Source: Anaeramoeba flamelloides (Eukaryota; Metamonada; Anaeramoebidae). Taken from it: a DNA stretch of 64,000 nt. The notes beneath the pieces are model-generated. The model was not told where the DNA came from, searched no databases, and worked only from the letters and a program-made list of their open reading frames with translations. The position numbers were made by a program, and so were the translations under genes. The stretch is from NCBI GenBank assembly GCA_027625915.1, contig JANTQA010000019.1, positions 377,001 to 441,000 on the forward strand. Reading direction: 5' to 3'. Below, one piece after another: positions 47,493 to 58,255 of this stretch (position 1 is the stretch's first letter; each line of letters begins with the position of its first letter).

Positions 47493-48871
47493 TTTTTTTT
47501 TTATATACAATCGCTCATAGAACAGATGCTCTTCTATCTTTTCTGCAAAGTAATTTTTTTTTTCTGTCTTTGGAAAAAAAATTTTTTCACTTAATATGAT
47601 TTGTTAAAACTTTCTAAAAAAAAATATACTTATTTTTATTGATGTTTTTTTCAACATAAAAAATATAATAAGGAACGTTATAACATTTAAATTATGGATA
47701 TATATAACTCAAATTTCAAGTACTTATGTTGATTTAATCTTTTACGATATATTAATAACAGATTATAATACATATTTTTTTATACAAACTATTTAATTTT
47801 AAAGATTTTTATTTTTTATTTTTTATATTTTATAAATTCCAATACAATAAAAAAAAAACAGTAACTTTTTGAATGAAAAAAAATGTTAAATAATATTTTT
47901 CACCCTTGAAATGAAAAATCTGGTGCAAAATTTCTCAATTTCTTTAGAAAATTCATATTGTTGACAATAAGATTTTATATGGTAAATTTCAGAATTTTTG
48001 AGGAATTACAATGCTTCATTTTTCTGAATGTTAATTACGAGTTATATAATGATTTTTTTGTTTTTTTAATTACTTTTGAAAAAAAAAAAAGTAAAAAGCT
48101 ATATAAAAAAAAAATTTGTTGAATGAGAAAAAGCAAAATACAAAAACATTTACAAAATGATAAAAAAAATTCTGATTTAAAAATTGAAATTTTATTTTGT
48201 GAAGAATAATAAATTAAACTCATAGAAAATGTTCTATTTCTTCAATAAATCTGAGATCCTTTGAATGAAAAAGATTATATTTTCCGAATATGTTCACCAA
48301 CTTTATAATGTTATTAAAAATTTGTTTTCTCAAGTTTTTTCAATATTCTTCTTAAAAAAATATTTCAATTTTTAGATAAATTTCATTTCTGATTACGCAA
48401 ATTTTTATTGTGCTTTTTCAAATGTAGTATTATATTTTTAATTTTTGTATTTTATTTCATTTTTTTCTTGTTTTTTTTTTTTAGTTCATTTTTTTCTTTT
48501 TAATTCTATTTTAAGAAGAATAAAAAGATGAAAAAAAGTTGAAATAATTATTTTTCTTTAAAAATGACTAGATTTATTCTCAAACAATCTTCTTGTAACC
48601 TTTTATTTTTCATTGATAGTTAAAAAAATTATAAAATCTGTAATGTTCTTTACATTAATTTAATTAACTTTTTTTTTGATTTTTTTATTTTATAAATTCC
48701 GTTTCAAAATAATTGATCCATTAAAAAACAAATTTTAAAGAAAAATATTTTTAATAATTGAAGTTATCTATTATAATATAAAAAATTAGATTTTAATATT
48801 CAGTTCTATACTCAAGAGATATTTATTTTTTGTCTAAAAATAAAATAAAAAAAAAAAAAATAGTTAAATAC
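47493..48871. other. No recognisable gene; worn repeat
   Basis: AT-rich. Around 48210-48430 there is inverted similarity to 19560-19700 and 34095-34220 (TTCTATTTCTTCAATAAATC), so part of it is the GTAAGT-type repeat. Confidence 0.45.
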
Positions 48872-49063
48872 CATTGGATCATTTATTTTGAAAGAAGTAT
48901 TACCTAAAACTAGAAAATTTAAAATTTTAAAAAACCCATTTCTCAATTCTCCTCCCATTTCTATAACTAAATCTAATCTCTTTTTCAGATTTGAAACCAA
49001 TTTTTTCATTAATTCATCTGTTACTTCTTTCCAAATTTTCATTTTCATTTTCCCTTTTAACAA
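48872..49063 (-). CDS. Possible first exon of unknown gene
   Basis: The minus strand opens MLKGKMKMKIWKEVTDELMK and runs 64 codons to ATG/GTATTT, a possible donor. The peptide looks helical and protein-like (KLVSNLKKRLDLVIEMGGEL), and the stretch is less AT-rich than around it. No downstream exon was found and no family is recognised. Confidence 0.25.
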
Positions 49064-49429
49064 AACACGGTCGAAAAAATAAAAAAGAGAAAAAATGATT
49101 TATTTGTAAACTTTTCATTGTGAGTTAAAAAACTTCAAAATAATACAAAAGCAATTCAAAATTCAAATGTAATGTGGGCCATTTATTATGAAATTTAGTT
49201 TACTTTTATTAATTTTTAGAATTCCAGGTCATTATATATTTAGAATAATTTAAAAGTGAATTATTCAATAGATTTAATTATTGTTTCTTCTTCAATACTA
49301 AAAGAATATGAATTTTCTTTTAAAAAATTTATTATTTTAGGTGAGTTACCATTTTTAGAAAGATAGTTTACAATTCAATTATTAAACATATTTTTGATGA
49401 TTGTTAATATTTTGAGTTTAGTTAATTCA

Positions 49430-50010
49430 AATTAAACTAAATTCCAAAATTTTGGGCACAGTTTAAACAGTTGAAAGAATTACAATACTACACTTTAAAT
49501 TCAAGCTAGAAAGAATTTTGATTTTACAAACTATATTCATGTTTTGTCTTTTTTGTTTTGTTTTCAATTCCTTTTTTCCAGTTACGTAATTTGTTTGGTT
49601 TTTCTGGAATTTTTTTTTCGATGGTTGGTAGAAGGTTTGTGATGAGTTTGTTAAATTGGAAAATAACATACAATTGTCCTATGGTTATCTAATCATTTGA
49701 TCGATCAACAATTGTTGGCGAAATTTCAACAAATTTACCAATACATTTTTTGTTCCGCTCGTTTCATCATTTTGGACACACCTGTTTTTATTTTTGAGTT
49801 TTAAATTTTTTTCTTTTATTTGGATTAAAATGATTACTTATAAAAACATTAATACCGGGCAACTTAAATGTGATTTTATATTAGGTTTGGAAAAATATAA
49901 TAAATTGAGTTTTTGTTTTTCTTTTTTGATTTTGGGTGTGTACAAATTTTTGGAATGGGGTTTAATTTTAATAAAGATGTTTAACAATAAAATTGTCCTG
50001 CTTTTTTCGG
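49430..50010 (+). repeat. Dispersed repeat copy
   Basis: Close match in order to 31975-32500. It ends shortly before the last exon of the Rh gene. Confidence 0.65.
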
Positions 50011-50097
50011 AAATACCTGATAACCATTTTGATCAATTTTATTTTTAACAAAAATATAAAAAAATTTCAAATGAAAAAAAAAAAAAAAAAAAATAAA

Positions 50098-50510
50098 TTA
50101 TTTATTGTCACTTGAAAATTCAGTTAAAGAAGAATTCAATTGATGATCTTCTGAATGGTGATCTGGTTTAAATTCAAACTTTGAAGATTCTTTATTTTTT
50201 AAATTATTATTTTTCAGTTGCTGGTTTGGTTTTGGTGAACTTTTTTGTGAACTGAAATCAAAACTTTCTTCTAAAAAGTGTTCAGAATCATTAAAATAGT
50301 TTCTAGGTTTGATTGAAAAAAAACGGATCACAAATCCAGAAATTATCCCGAATAATATTGCCATTCCTAAACTAGTTACCAGGCAAATAAATTGATATTT
50401 GAGTTGATCATCACCCTTTGGGAAAATATTTTCATATGCGCCATTATAAACTGTCTTGTCATTTTCACCAATTGCTGTGGCTATCATTCCTGAAAATCCT
50501 CCAATTATAC
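50098..50510 (-). CDS. Rh50: Rh exon 4
   Basis: 413 nt from acceptor TAATTAG to stop. Starts IIGGFSGMIATAIGEN and includes the last membrane segment and cytoplasmic tail. Confidence 0.92.
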
Positions 50511-51312
50511 CTAATTATTATTATATTTTATATTACAAAACCATTTATTAAATGTAAAAAAAGGATTTTTTTTAAAGAAAACAAATCAAGCCGATTGATG
50601 CTTAATTAGATTTAGTAATTAATTCAAACCTGGAATTAAATGCAAAGTGCCAACGCCTACTGTATCTTGAAATCCAATTATTTGTTTTAGTGTTGGTTGT
50701 AACAAACTTGTTCCAATTGCAACGAAAAACCCAGTAACTAAGCCAATGATTAAGGAACCAATTGGACTAATATATAGATGTGCACATGTAGCTATTGCAA
50801 CACCACCTTTAACGTTTAATACACAAGTTTATAAAAATTCAATAAACGAAAAGCAAAATGTTAATCAGAAAAAATTTTATACATAAAAAAAAAAAATCGT
50901 CGAATTATTTCTTTTGAAGTAATTGTAACACACACAATAACAAAATTTTTGTAAGCTTTGTTTCTTTCAATGTGGCAAAATAATTGTACAAATACCAATT
51001 ATTTTTTATAATTGTACTTTGAAGAACAAATAAGAAATAAGTAGAATAAATACACATCCGAGAATTAGTTGTTATCCGATATGAAATAAAACTAACAAAA
51101 CAATATAAACTATTTTTCAAAAATTTTGACTCACTTTATAATGTTAATGGGGGTCGTTTTGAGGTTTATTGCAGTATTCTTAACAAAAAATATTTTCTAA
51201 TTTTTAGATCAGAATCATTTTTTCTAATTTTGCAAATTTTAGTTTTGCTTTTTCAAATTTTTCTTTTTCTTTTGTTTTTATTTTTCTTTTGTTTTTTCTT
51301 TTTTTTTCTTTT

Positions 51313-51408
<96 letters not shown>

Positions 51409-54400
51409 TCATGTGGAAAAAAAAAAGAGATCATCGAAAAGGCAAATAATCACTAAGAAAATTTCGACTAAGTAATGTCTTTGAAAATGGATTTATTATT
51501 CATAAAAAATCTTGTTGTTAACTTTTTTTCAGTGAAAGTTCACTAATAAAAAATCGGTAATGCTCATTTCAAAAATTGTGACTCACTTATTTTTAGTTTT
51601 TGGTTTTATTTTTTTTTAATTTTTAATATATCAGGATTTTATATATTTAGAATGACTTAAAAGTGAATTACAAATCATATTTAGTTATTAATTGTTCTTG
51701 AATACTAAAGGATAATTTTTTTTTTAGAATTTATTATTTCGGGTGAGTCACAATTTTTGAAAAAGAGTTTATTTTCTTAAAAATTGAAAAAATAAAATTC
51801 TTATGATGCACTTTGAGAGAAACAACAAGGTTTCTTTTGATCTTGAATCGAAGATCCAAAAGAAAATTCCAAGAGAAATAAATATGATTTTTCTAGAATC
51901 GTGTTCACTGTTTTAATAGTATTGGAATAACATGTTTTTGCCTTGTGGCTATAGATCTTGCAATCAAAAAAAAAAAAAATAGAAAAAAAGAGTAAAATGC
52001 AAAAAAAGAAAAAAGAAAAAAGCAAAATGTGAAAATTTGAAAAAATGATTTCAATTTTGAAATTTTTCAAAATCAAATTTGTTCCTTCGAATATCCATTC
52101 AAACCCTTTAAATATATGTAATTTACCCATTACAACTGGGCCCCTTTGACTGGAAAATGGTTTGGAACAGAATGAAAGTATCAAATTTTGAGAGAGTTGA
52201 TAATGATCCAATGGTAGAGTGTCCAACTTGAAATCTGAAGGACGGTGCTCAAATTTTCGTAAAGTGCATTATTTTTGATTGTTTCATTTTCTCAAAAATT
52301 TATCACGTTCCCTAATAAAAAAACTTTTTTTATTATATCCATATATCATTTTTAGAACAAAATTTCGTTTTATATGATGATTTTTTCAATATTTTTACCG
52401 AAAATATTCTTATAACAGGATTAAAAAATAGTACAACTTTTATAACACATTTTATAACAAAAATTTATGTTATAAAAGTTTTTATTATAAAATTTGATAA
52501 AATTTTATAACATTTTAAACGTTTATAGCATGTTTTAAAAAAATTTTTTTATTAGGGTTGTAGTTTTAATTAAAAAATCGGGACTGTGCTTCATAGAACC
52601 TTTAATTCTTTGAAGGAATTAACGGGCTAATTTAGAATATTTTTAGACTCTTATAATAATAAAACCTGTATAAGAATCGGATCAAAATCCCTCTCAATTT
52701 ATGTAGCATAGTGGATCCTTGATTAAATTGACCAGATTCGTTCTCTAGCTTGATTCAACAATATCTCTCATTCAAATTAGAGATTTAGGTGGTACCGCGA
52801 AGTGATATAGGGTGTCGTAGTGTACCAAACATCACTTTTCCAGAATTCAAAGCACAACATCAAGACAAATAAAATTTTTTTCAAAAAAAATCTCTAAATT
52901 TTGTATTTTTAAAATACACTCATATAATAAACATTATTATACATAACAATTTTGAAAAAAATTTACAACTTTATTAGATATTAATGGAAATTGAAAAAAA
53001 AAATGAAAATTTTCAGTAATATTTTTTTCATTTTTATTTGCAAATTTTTTGAAATATTTATTTGACTTAGTGGAGAGATTATTTGAATCTATTTTTTTAA
53101 TAGTCTAAAAAGAATCTTGTTTTTCAATTTTGAAATAAAAATCAAATATTTCTGTCAAAAGATATCGTTAAATTAAATTGAAAAACTGATTTTTTTTCTG
53201 TTTTTGTAATATTTTTTATCATTTTATTTTTTTTTCATGTTTGGGTTATAATATATATCCCCTGTTTTTTTCTGCAAATTGCTTTAACATTTATTCTTTT
53301 TCTTCCTTAATGTTCAATCTAAAGTTCATTTCATTGTAACTAATTTCAATAAAAAAAAAAAAAAACCGCAAAAAAAGGTAATTTTTTCAAAAGTCTAGTA
53401 ATTTTGAAAAGGGTGGTATTCGAATCTTAATGAGTTTAATAGCTATCTTTTCTTAATTACATAAAATTCTGATAACTTTGAAAAAATAATTTATAAAAGA
53501 TGTATAACTGAAATCCAATGTGTAGTTTTGGCTAACTTTAATTTTCAGAATTTATTTTTTCCCTGTAGTGAAGAACAGAGAAAAATCTAAAATTTTAAGA
53601 AATTTTTTTAAATTATGGAAAAGCTCACGATGTTTTTTTTTAAATTTTGTTTTTGTTTAGAAAATCAATATATTTCCTAATCAAAATAAAAATAAAAAAA
53701 AAACCGTTGGTACATTTTTCGAGGTTTTCTGTTTCATTCTGAAAGGTTAATGGTGGTGTTTTTTTACCGTTTATTATACAAATACGGGAAAATTATTAAA
53801 TTTCAAAATTGGTCAAATTCTCATTTTTTTCAAAATAGTCAATTCAATTGAAATATATTGGCTGTAGGTATTTAAACCCCCTTTATGGGTAGGTTAAGGT
53901 ATGTTGGGGTGGGTTAGAGTAGCTTTGGGTGGTTTAGATGGTATACTCGAAAATTTTGGCAAGGATTTTGAAAAAAAAATAATTAAGAGGCCAATTATAC
54001 TTTTGTAAATTGTTTTAAGGGGAAAAAATTTCCACTTAACTTTGGTGGTTAAAATTGGGTTTCGAACACATTTTTAAAAATATTTAGTATTGATGATTTA
54101 AAGATTTTGGATTTTATACAATTTAAGTAATATAAAATACTACCAATCGCAAAATAATCTTTTTGCTTTTTCCTCCCACAATTATAAAAAAAAAAATAAA
54201 AACTTTCATGCCAATGATAATAATCAAGAAATTCTTCAAAAATATGAAAAATTTCAATTTGACCAATTTTGAAATTTAATAATATACCCCACAAATATCA
54301 GTGTTCTTTTTTTTTTATTTCTTTAATTATAAAAAAAACTAATGGCGGTTTTCTTGAGATTTTCTGTTTTATATGTTAAGTGTTCTAGGTTTTTTTGAGT

Positions 54401-57400
54401 TTTCTGTTTATTTATGAAGTGTTCTAGGTTTTTTTGAGGTTTTCTATTTTATTTGGAAAATCTATTGATTTTCGTTAGGTTTTTTTTAATTTTTGAAATA
54501 AACCGAAAATTTATTAAAATTTTCTGTTTATTTCAAAAAGTAAAAAAAACCCAAAACACTTCTAAATAAATAGAAAACTCAAAAAAAACTAACGAAAATC
54601 GATAGATTTTACAAATAAACAGAAAACTCAAGAAGACCTAACGACACTTTTCCAGAATTCAAAAGAATAGAGAAAAATCTTAGATTTTACTCAATTCTTC
54701 TAAATTCTGGAAAAGCTAACTGCAAACAGGAGAACTTTTAGTATTCACTTTTTAATGAAAAAAAAAAAAGAAAAATAAATCATCAATTTTTTGAACATTT
54801 AAAAATATTTTCTTTTAATTGAAAGTTTTTTTTTTTTCAGAAATTGAATTTTTTGATATAGAGATTCAATGAATTTTTTGCTATTTGAATTTTTTGGCTT
54901 GAGATCTTTGTAAAATTTTTTTATTGGCTTATTATTTGGATTTCGATAATTGAGATCCTTTTAAATTTTTTTTTTTTGTTATTTGGATTTTTTCAACCAA
55001 AAGAAGTGTAATTGCACAATATACTTTTTAATTGCAACAAGCCACTCCTTGGGTATGGAGTAAATCCATAGTAAGTGACTAGATCCTTAAGGTGAAAATA
55101 TAAAAAGTGTCAAGTTGCTTAAATCATATTATTTGAGTTCTGAATTTGGTCAAATTTCTTTTTAAAATCAATTTTAAATTTTAATAAATTAATTTTTTTT
55201 TTTGAACTTTTTGACGAAAATCTCGTAATGATTAGATAACTACCACGATTTTTAATTTATCACAATTTTTGAATTTCTTGATTTTATAATCTTGTTTACA
55301 ATTTTATTGAATATCACAATTTTTATATAAATCAAATATTTGATAATTATAGTCATGATTTTTGAAACTATAACTGAATGGAAATCCAGTTTTTCGAAAC
55401 GAAATACCAAATTGGAATCCAGATAATCAATTATGATAATTATTATATTTCTCTTTATCTTTTTCAAAGATATTATTTTTGAATTTTTAATAAAATTTAA
55501 TTTTTTTCGAAAATAATATTATCCAGTAATGTATCTTATACTTCTAATAATATATCCATCAGCACCCTTAGCTCAGCCTGTAGAGCATTTCATCAATTTA
55601 TTGGTTCGAATCCAATATTGGGCATTTAAAAAGCCCAATTGGCCGAATGGTTAAGGCGTTAAAATTTTGATTTAATATAATATGAAAAGGTCAGTGGTTA
55701 AACTCCACTAGGGTGCTTTCTTTTTTTTTTTTTTATATCTATGTATAGTGCCATATTAATACAGATATACACATTCACTTGATTACGGCCAAGTTTTATA
55801 AACAAAGATTTTTTTTTGATATAATTTCATTTCAAAACCTAGAACCTATTTTGATTTTAAAATACGTCACTTTTTTTTTCCCTTCTTTTTCTAATCGAAT
55901 CTAAGTCATAATATTGATTTAGTCATGATATTTCAAGAATATCATACCAAACAAAGGGTTTATTTGATCACTGATCAAAAATAAAAATAATTGATCTTTA
56001 TTTTGATCTAAATTCTCATAATGGGTAAAATTAACTATGACTTTTTGTTGTTTAAAAGGATAATTATTCAAAAAGTGATTCCTGATTGTATTGAAAATTT
56101 TCAGTTAACCAGTTTATTTCACCTTTTTTCCAACACATATACTTTCTTTTTAATATTTATTTAGAGGTAAAATGGAATTTTAATAATTGATAATCTTTCA
56201 TTGAATATAAAATTATTATTTCATAATCCCTGATGCTCTAATAATATATCCATCAGCACCCTTAGCTCAGCCTGTAGAGCATTTCATCAATTTATTGGTT
56301 CGAATCCAATATTGGGCATTTAAAAAGCCCAATTGGCCGAATGGTTAAGGCGTTAAAATTTTGATTTAATATAATATGAAAAGGTCAGTGGTTAAACTCC
56401 ACTAGGGTGCTTTCTTTTTTTTTTTTTTATATATCTATGTATAGTGCCATTTATATATCTTTCTTGTTAATAATTAAATCATACACCCCATTTGATTATA
56501 AGACAGTCAAACAAGTTTTATGAACAAAGATTTTTTTTAAGAATTTTATATTCAAATTAAAATTTTCAGTAGAAATTTAAAAAACGTCACTAGCATGTAT
56601 GGATTTTTATTTTTTCCTTCATTTTGGATCAAATCCATTTTCATTAGATCCACTTTTGTATTTAGGAAACTATTTGGTGAATTAGCCAAGTAAAATAATC
56701 AAATCTATTTTAAATATGGATCAAGTTGTGACCCTTAACTAATCAAAAGTATTGATCCAATCAAATCTTGTTTGTTAAAAAAAAAGATAATTAATACAGT
56801 TAACCAACAAGATCAATTTTATTTAGACAACTCTTTTCTTGAAAATTTTACGAAAACCCTTTCTTAATTGGTGAAGAAATGAAATCTTTATTTCCAAACA
56901 AAAAGATTTTCACAATTCAAAAAAAAAAAGTATCAGAAATTTCAATTTATCCTTTCTCATAAGAAATAAAAATACTTTAACTCTCGATTTGAAAAAATCA
57001 AAACACACCCTCAAATCATTTTTGAAAGAAAAAATTTTTAAAATTGGTAAAAGAACTTCTTGGATTTGAAATTCAAAGAAAAAGAAAAGATTTTTTTAAA
57101 AAGAATAAAAAAAAAATCAAAAAAAACTAAAAAGTGAACTTACCAGCAAGTGTTGAATTCCGAACATCTATTACACTAAATTTAACTTTTGTGTTTTAAT
57201 TTTAAAAGTGAAAAGAAGGGTAAATTGTGTTCAAAGAAAAATAAAGAAATATTTTTTTGTTTTGGAGAAAGAGAACAAAAAAAGAAGATTTTATTAATAA
57301 TTAAAAACAAAGGGTTCAAAACCAAATGAAGTGTGGAACTGCCAACACTCTTTCAGATTAGAAACATGTGCTGAAATGATCATAACTTTTTAAAAAAACA

Positions 57401-58255
57401 AAAATATTCAAACTTACATTTATGGAAAAGCAGCGACATTGCGTAAACAATCAAAGTGCAAGTAACCAAAGCAAAAAAGGTGTTTATAATTGCTCTGTAT
57501 TTACCACTTGGTATTGCGAGTGCAGCATTTAAACTGGGAAACAAAATCCACATGAACAGCGTGCCTATCAAAGAAAATATGTCTGTGATTGCTTCTGAAG
57601 CATTCATGCGATGATTTAAGGATTTCATTTTTGAGATAAAAAAGGAAATGGTGATTCCATAAATTGATCCAAACATGTGTATTAACATTGATCCACCAAG
57701 ATCAATTGCGCCGTAATGAAGAATTGTAATATAACGGTTAAGCGAATAACCAAAGCAGCCAAACACTGCCACAACAAATAGCTGTAATAGGGTGATCCTT
57801 CCTAAGAGTGCACCAAAGGCGATCACCATTGTAAGCGATCCAAAAAGCCCCTCGATAAGCGTGGTGAGTGATAGTTTGTATTTTGAAAATTCGCCATCGT
57901 TGCTTTGTTCAAATAAAGCATTACAAACAATTGTAAATTGCAAACAAAAAACTGTGATGAAAAAAGTGTAGCAGAGACCCGATCTGCTATAGTTCCAGAG
58001 GTAGGACAAACGAAGCCCAATTCCAATTAGAATTAAAAGACTGATGTTGATGAAATAAAGAAAATAACGTTCTGTTGTAGGATCGAGATAGGGTGTTTCT
58101 TGAAATAACTCCTCATATTCTTCTTGTGTTGTATACTTTGTAAATTCAATAGGTGTTGTGTATGTGTCGTCGTATTGAAACCATACACAAGTTATGATTA
58201 AAATAAAGATCTGTGCAAACGCAAGAAGAAAAAGAAAGGAAGGTTGAACACCCAT
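50098..58255 (-). CDS. Rh50: Rh-type ammonium/CO2 channel (four exons)
   Basis: Exons at 57418-58255, 57144-57167, 50630-50806 and 50098-50510 join in one frame of 1452 nt, 483 residues, a normal length for Rh glycoproteins. Rh rather than Amt: DLGGSMLIHMFGSIYG (His193, first of the twin-His pore pair), GTLFMWILFPSLNAA, VRNSTLAGGVAIAT across exons 2-3, and QDTVGVGTLHLIPG (His343, the second twin His). About eleven membrane segments are visible; a hydrophilic loop with many Glu/Tyr lies at 26-62; the C-tail is Ser/Asn-rich and cytoplasmic. Rh proteins conduct NH3/NH4+ and possibly CO2 as trimers in the plasma or vacuole membrane. Introns are 250, 6336 and 119 nt; the middle one holds repeats and two composite tRNA genes on the other strand. 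Confidence 0.92.
50630..50806 (-). CDS. Rh50: Rh exon 3
   Basis: 177 nt between acceptor GTTAAAG and donor CCAG/GTTTGA. Encodes GVAIATCAHLYISPIGSL ... QDTVGVGTLHLIP. Confidence 0.92.
51315..51401. repeat. Uninterrupted T tract, 87 nt
   Basis: Homopolymer inside the long Rh intron. Its length may be an assembly estimate. Confidence 0.9.
53720..54300 (-). repeat. Inverted copy of the 42.3-42.9 kb repeat, in the Rh intron
   Basis: Shares the NFKIGQIE-type open stretch and the tract with GGGTAGGTTAAGGTATGTTG-like G/T-rich units (53900-53945). Confidence 0.55.
54300..54725. repeat. Fold-back hairpin modules in the Rh intron
   Basis: Modules with arms GTTCTAGGTTTTTTTGAG, CCGAAAATTTATTAAAATTT / TTCTGTTTATTTC and TTTTCCAGAATTCAAAAGAA / TTCTAAATTCTGGAAAA. 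A weaker relative lies at 53615-53745. Confidence 0.75.
55562..55717 (+). tRNA. Composite gene: tRNA with a permuted tRNA nested in its anticodon loop (copy 1)
   Basis: Outer tRNA: acceptor GCACCCT (55562-55568) with AGGGTGC (55710-55716); TA; D arm GCTC-AGCCTGTA-GAGC; A26; anticodon stem TTTCA (55588-55592) with TGAAA (55683-55687); variable loop AGGTC; T arm AGTGG-TTAAACT-CCACT; then a T-run terminator. Between the anticodon stem strands lies an inner tRNA in permuted order: first T arm ATTGG-TTCGAAT-CCAAT (55600-55616) and acceptor 3' strand ATTGGGC plus A (55617-55624), an 8-nt linker TTTAAAAA, then acceptor 5' strand GCCCAAT (55633-55639), TG, D arm GCC-GAATGGTTAA-GGC, G26, anticodon arm TTAAA-ATTTTGA-TTTAA (55659-55675). 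The 14 leftover bases (TCAATTT and TATAATA) would complete a 7-nt outer loop and a 7-nt inner variable loop, giving tRNAs of 73 and 75 nt. Anticodons stay open; the apparent inner loop reads TTT with a Leu/Ser-like D arm. Outer D and T loops lack the usual G18 and C56. Confidence 0.75.
55569..55613 (+). promoter_or_regulatory. Likely hybrid Pol III promoter: outer A box, inner B box (copy 1)
   Basis: The outer D arm (TTAGCTCAGCCTGTAGAGC) supplies an A box. The nearest perfect B box, GGTTCGAATCC, belongs to the inner T arm at 55603-55613, at normal A-to-B spacing. The outer B box (GGTTAAACTCC, about 55696-55706) is poor and too far. The same arrangement holds at 56263-56307. Confidence 0.5.
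56256..56411 (+). tRNA. Composite nested tRNA gene (copy 2)
   Basis: Identical base for base to 55562-55717, offset by 694. The matching 5' flank is short (TCTAATAATATATCCATCA), and the 3' flank stays alignable but with many differences, so the 156-nt body is far better kept than its surroundings. T-run terminator follows. Confidence 0.75.
57144..57167 (-). CDS. Rh50: Rh exon 2, 24-nt micro-exon
   Basis: Acceptor GTAATAG, donor GCTG/GTAAGT. It encodes VRNSTLA plus split codons at both ends and supplies the conserved N-S/A-T-L-A-G motif that would otherwise be missing. It is the only choice here that keeps frame with exons 1 and 3. Confidence 0.85.
57418..58255 (-). CDS. Rh50: Rh exon 1
   Basis: 838 nt from ATG to donor AAAT/GTAAGT; ends in phase 1. 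Confidence 0.93.

Noticed and set aside
51315-51401. Lysine-only frame in the long T tract
   Set aside because: A homopolymer translated on the minus strand; no gene.
51801-52226. Minus-strand 141-codon frame in the Rh intron
   Set aside because: Phe/Leu-rich from poly-A/T sequence with no recognised motif; more likely chance in an intron full of repeats.
52199-52270. tRNA-like stretch with CAATGGTAGAGT and ACTTGAAATCTGA, Ser-like anticodon arm
   Set aside because: The anticodon stem is only partly paired, there is no B box, and no acceptor partner nearby. AAAGTGCAT at the end pairs with ATGCACTTT only 450 bp upstream, which is more likely chance or a decayed tRNA relic.
52600-52640. GAAGGAATTAACGG resembles a universal small-subunit rRNA segment
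   Set aside because: No other rRNA blocks flank it, so it is a short chance match.
55562-55624. Reading the first half of the composite as one short tRNA lacking an anticodon arm
   Set aside because: Its acceptor strands GCACCCT and ATTGGGC do not pair, and about ten bases are missing between the D and T arms. The nested reading pairs every strand.
55633-55717. Reading the second half as an ordinary class II tRNA
   Set aside because: GCCCAAT does not pair with AGGGTGC, while both find perfect partners in the nested reading.
57167-57175. Longer exon 2 for the Rh gene starting at 57175 (adding VID before VRNST)
   Set aside because: The added bases look protein-like but put the frame out of phase with the exon 1 donor; the 24-nt version keeps a single open frame of exactly 484 codons including stop.
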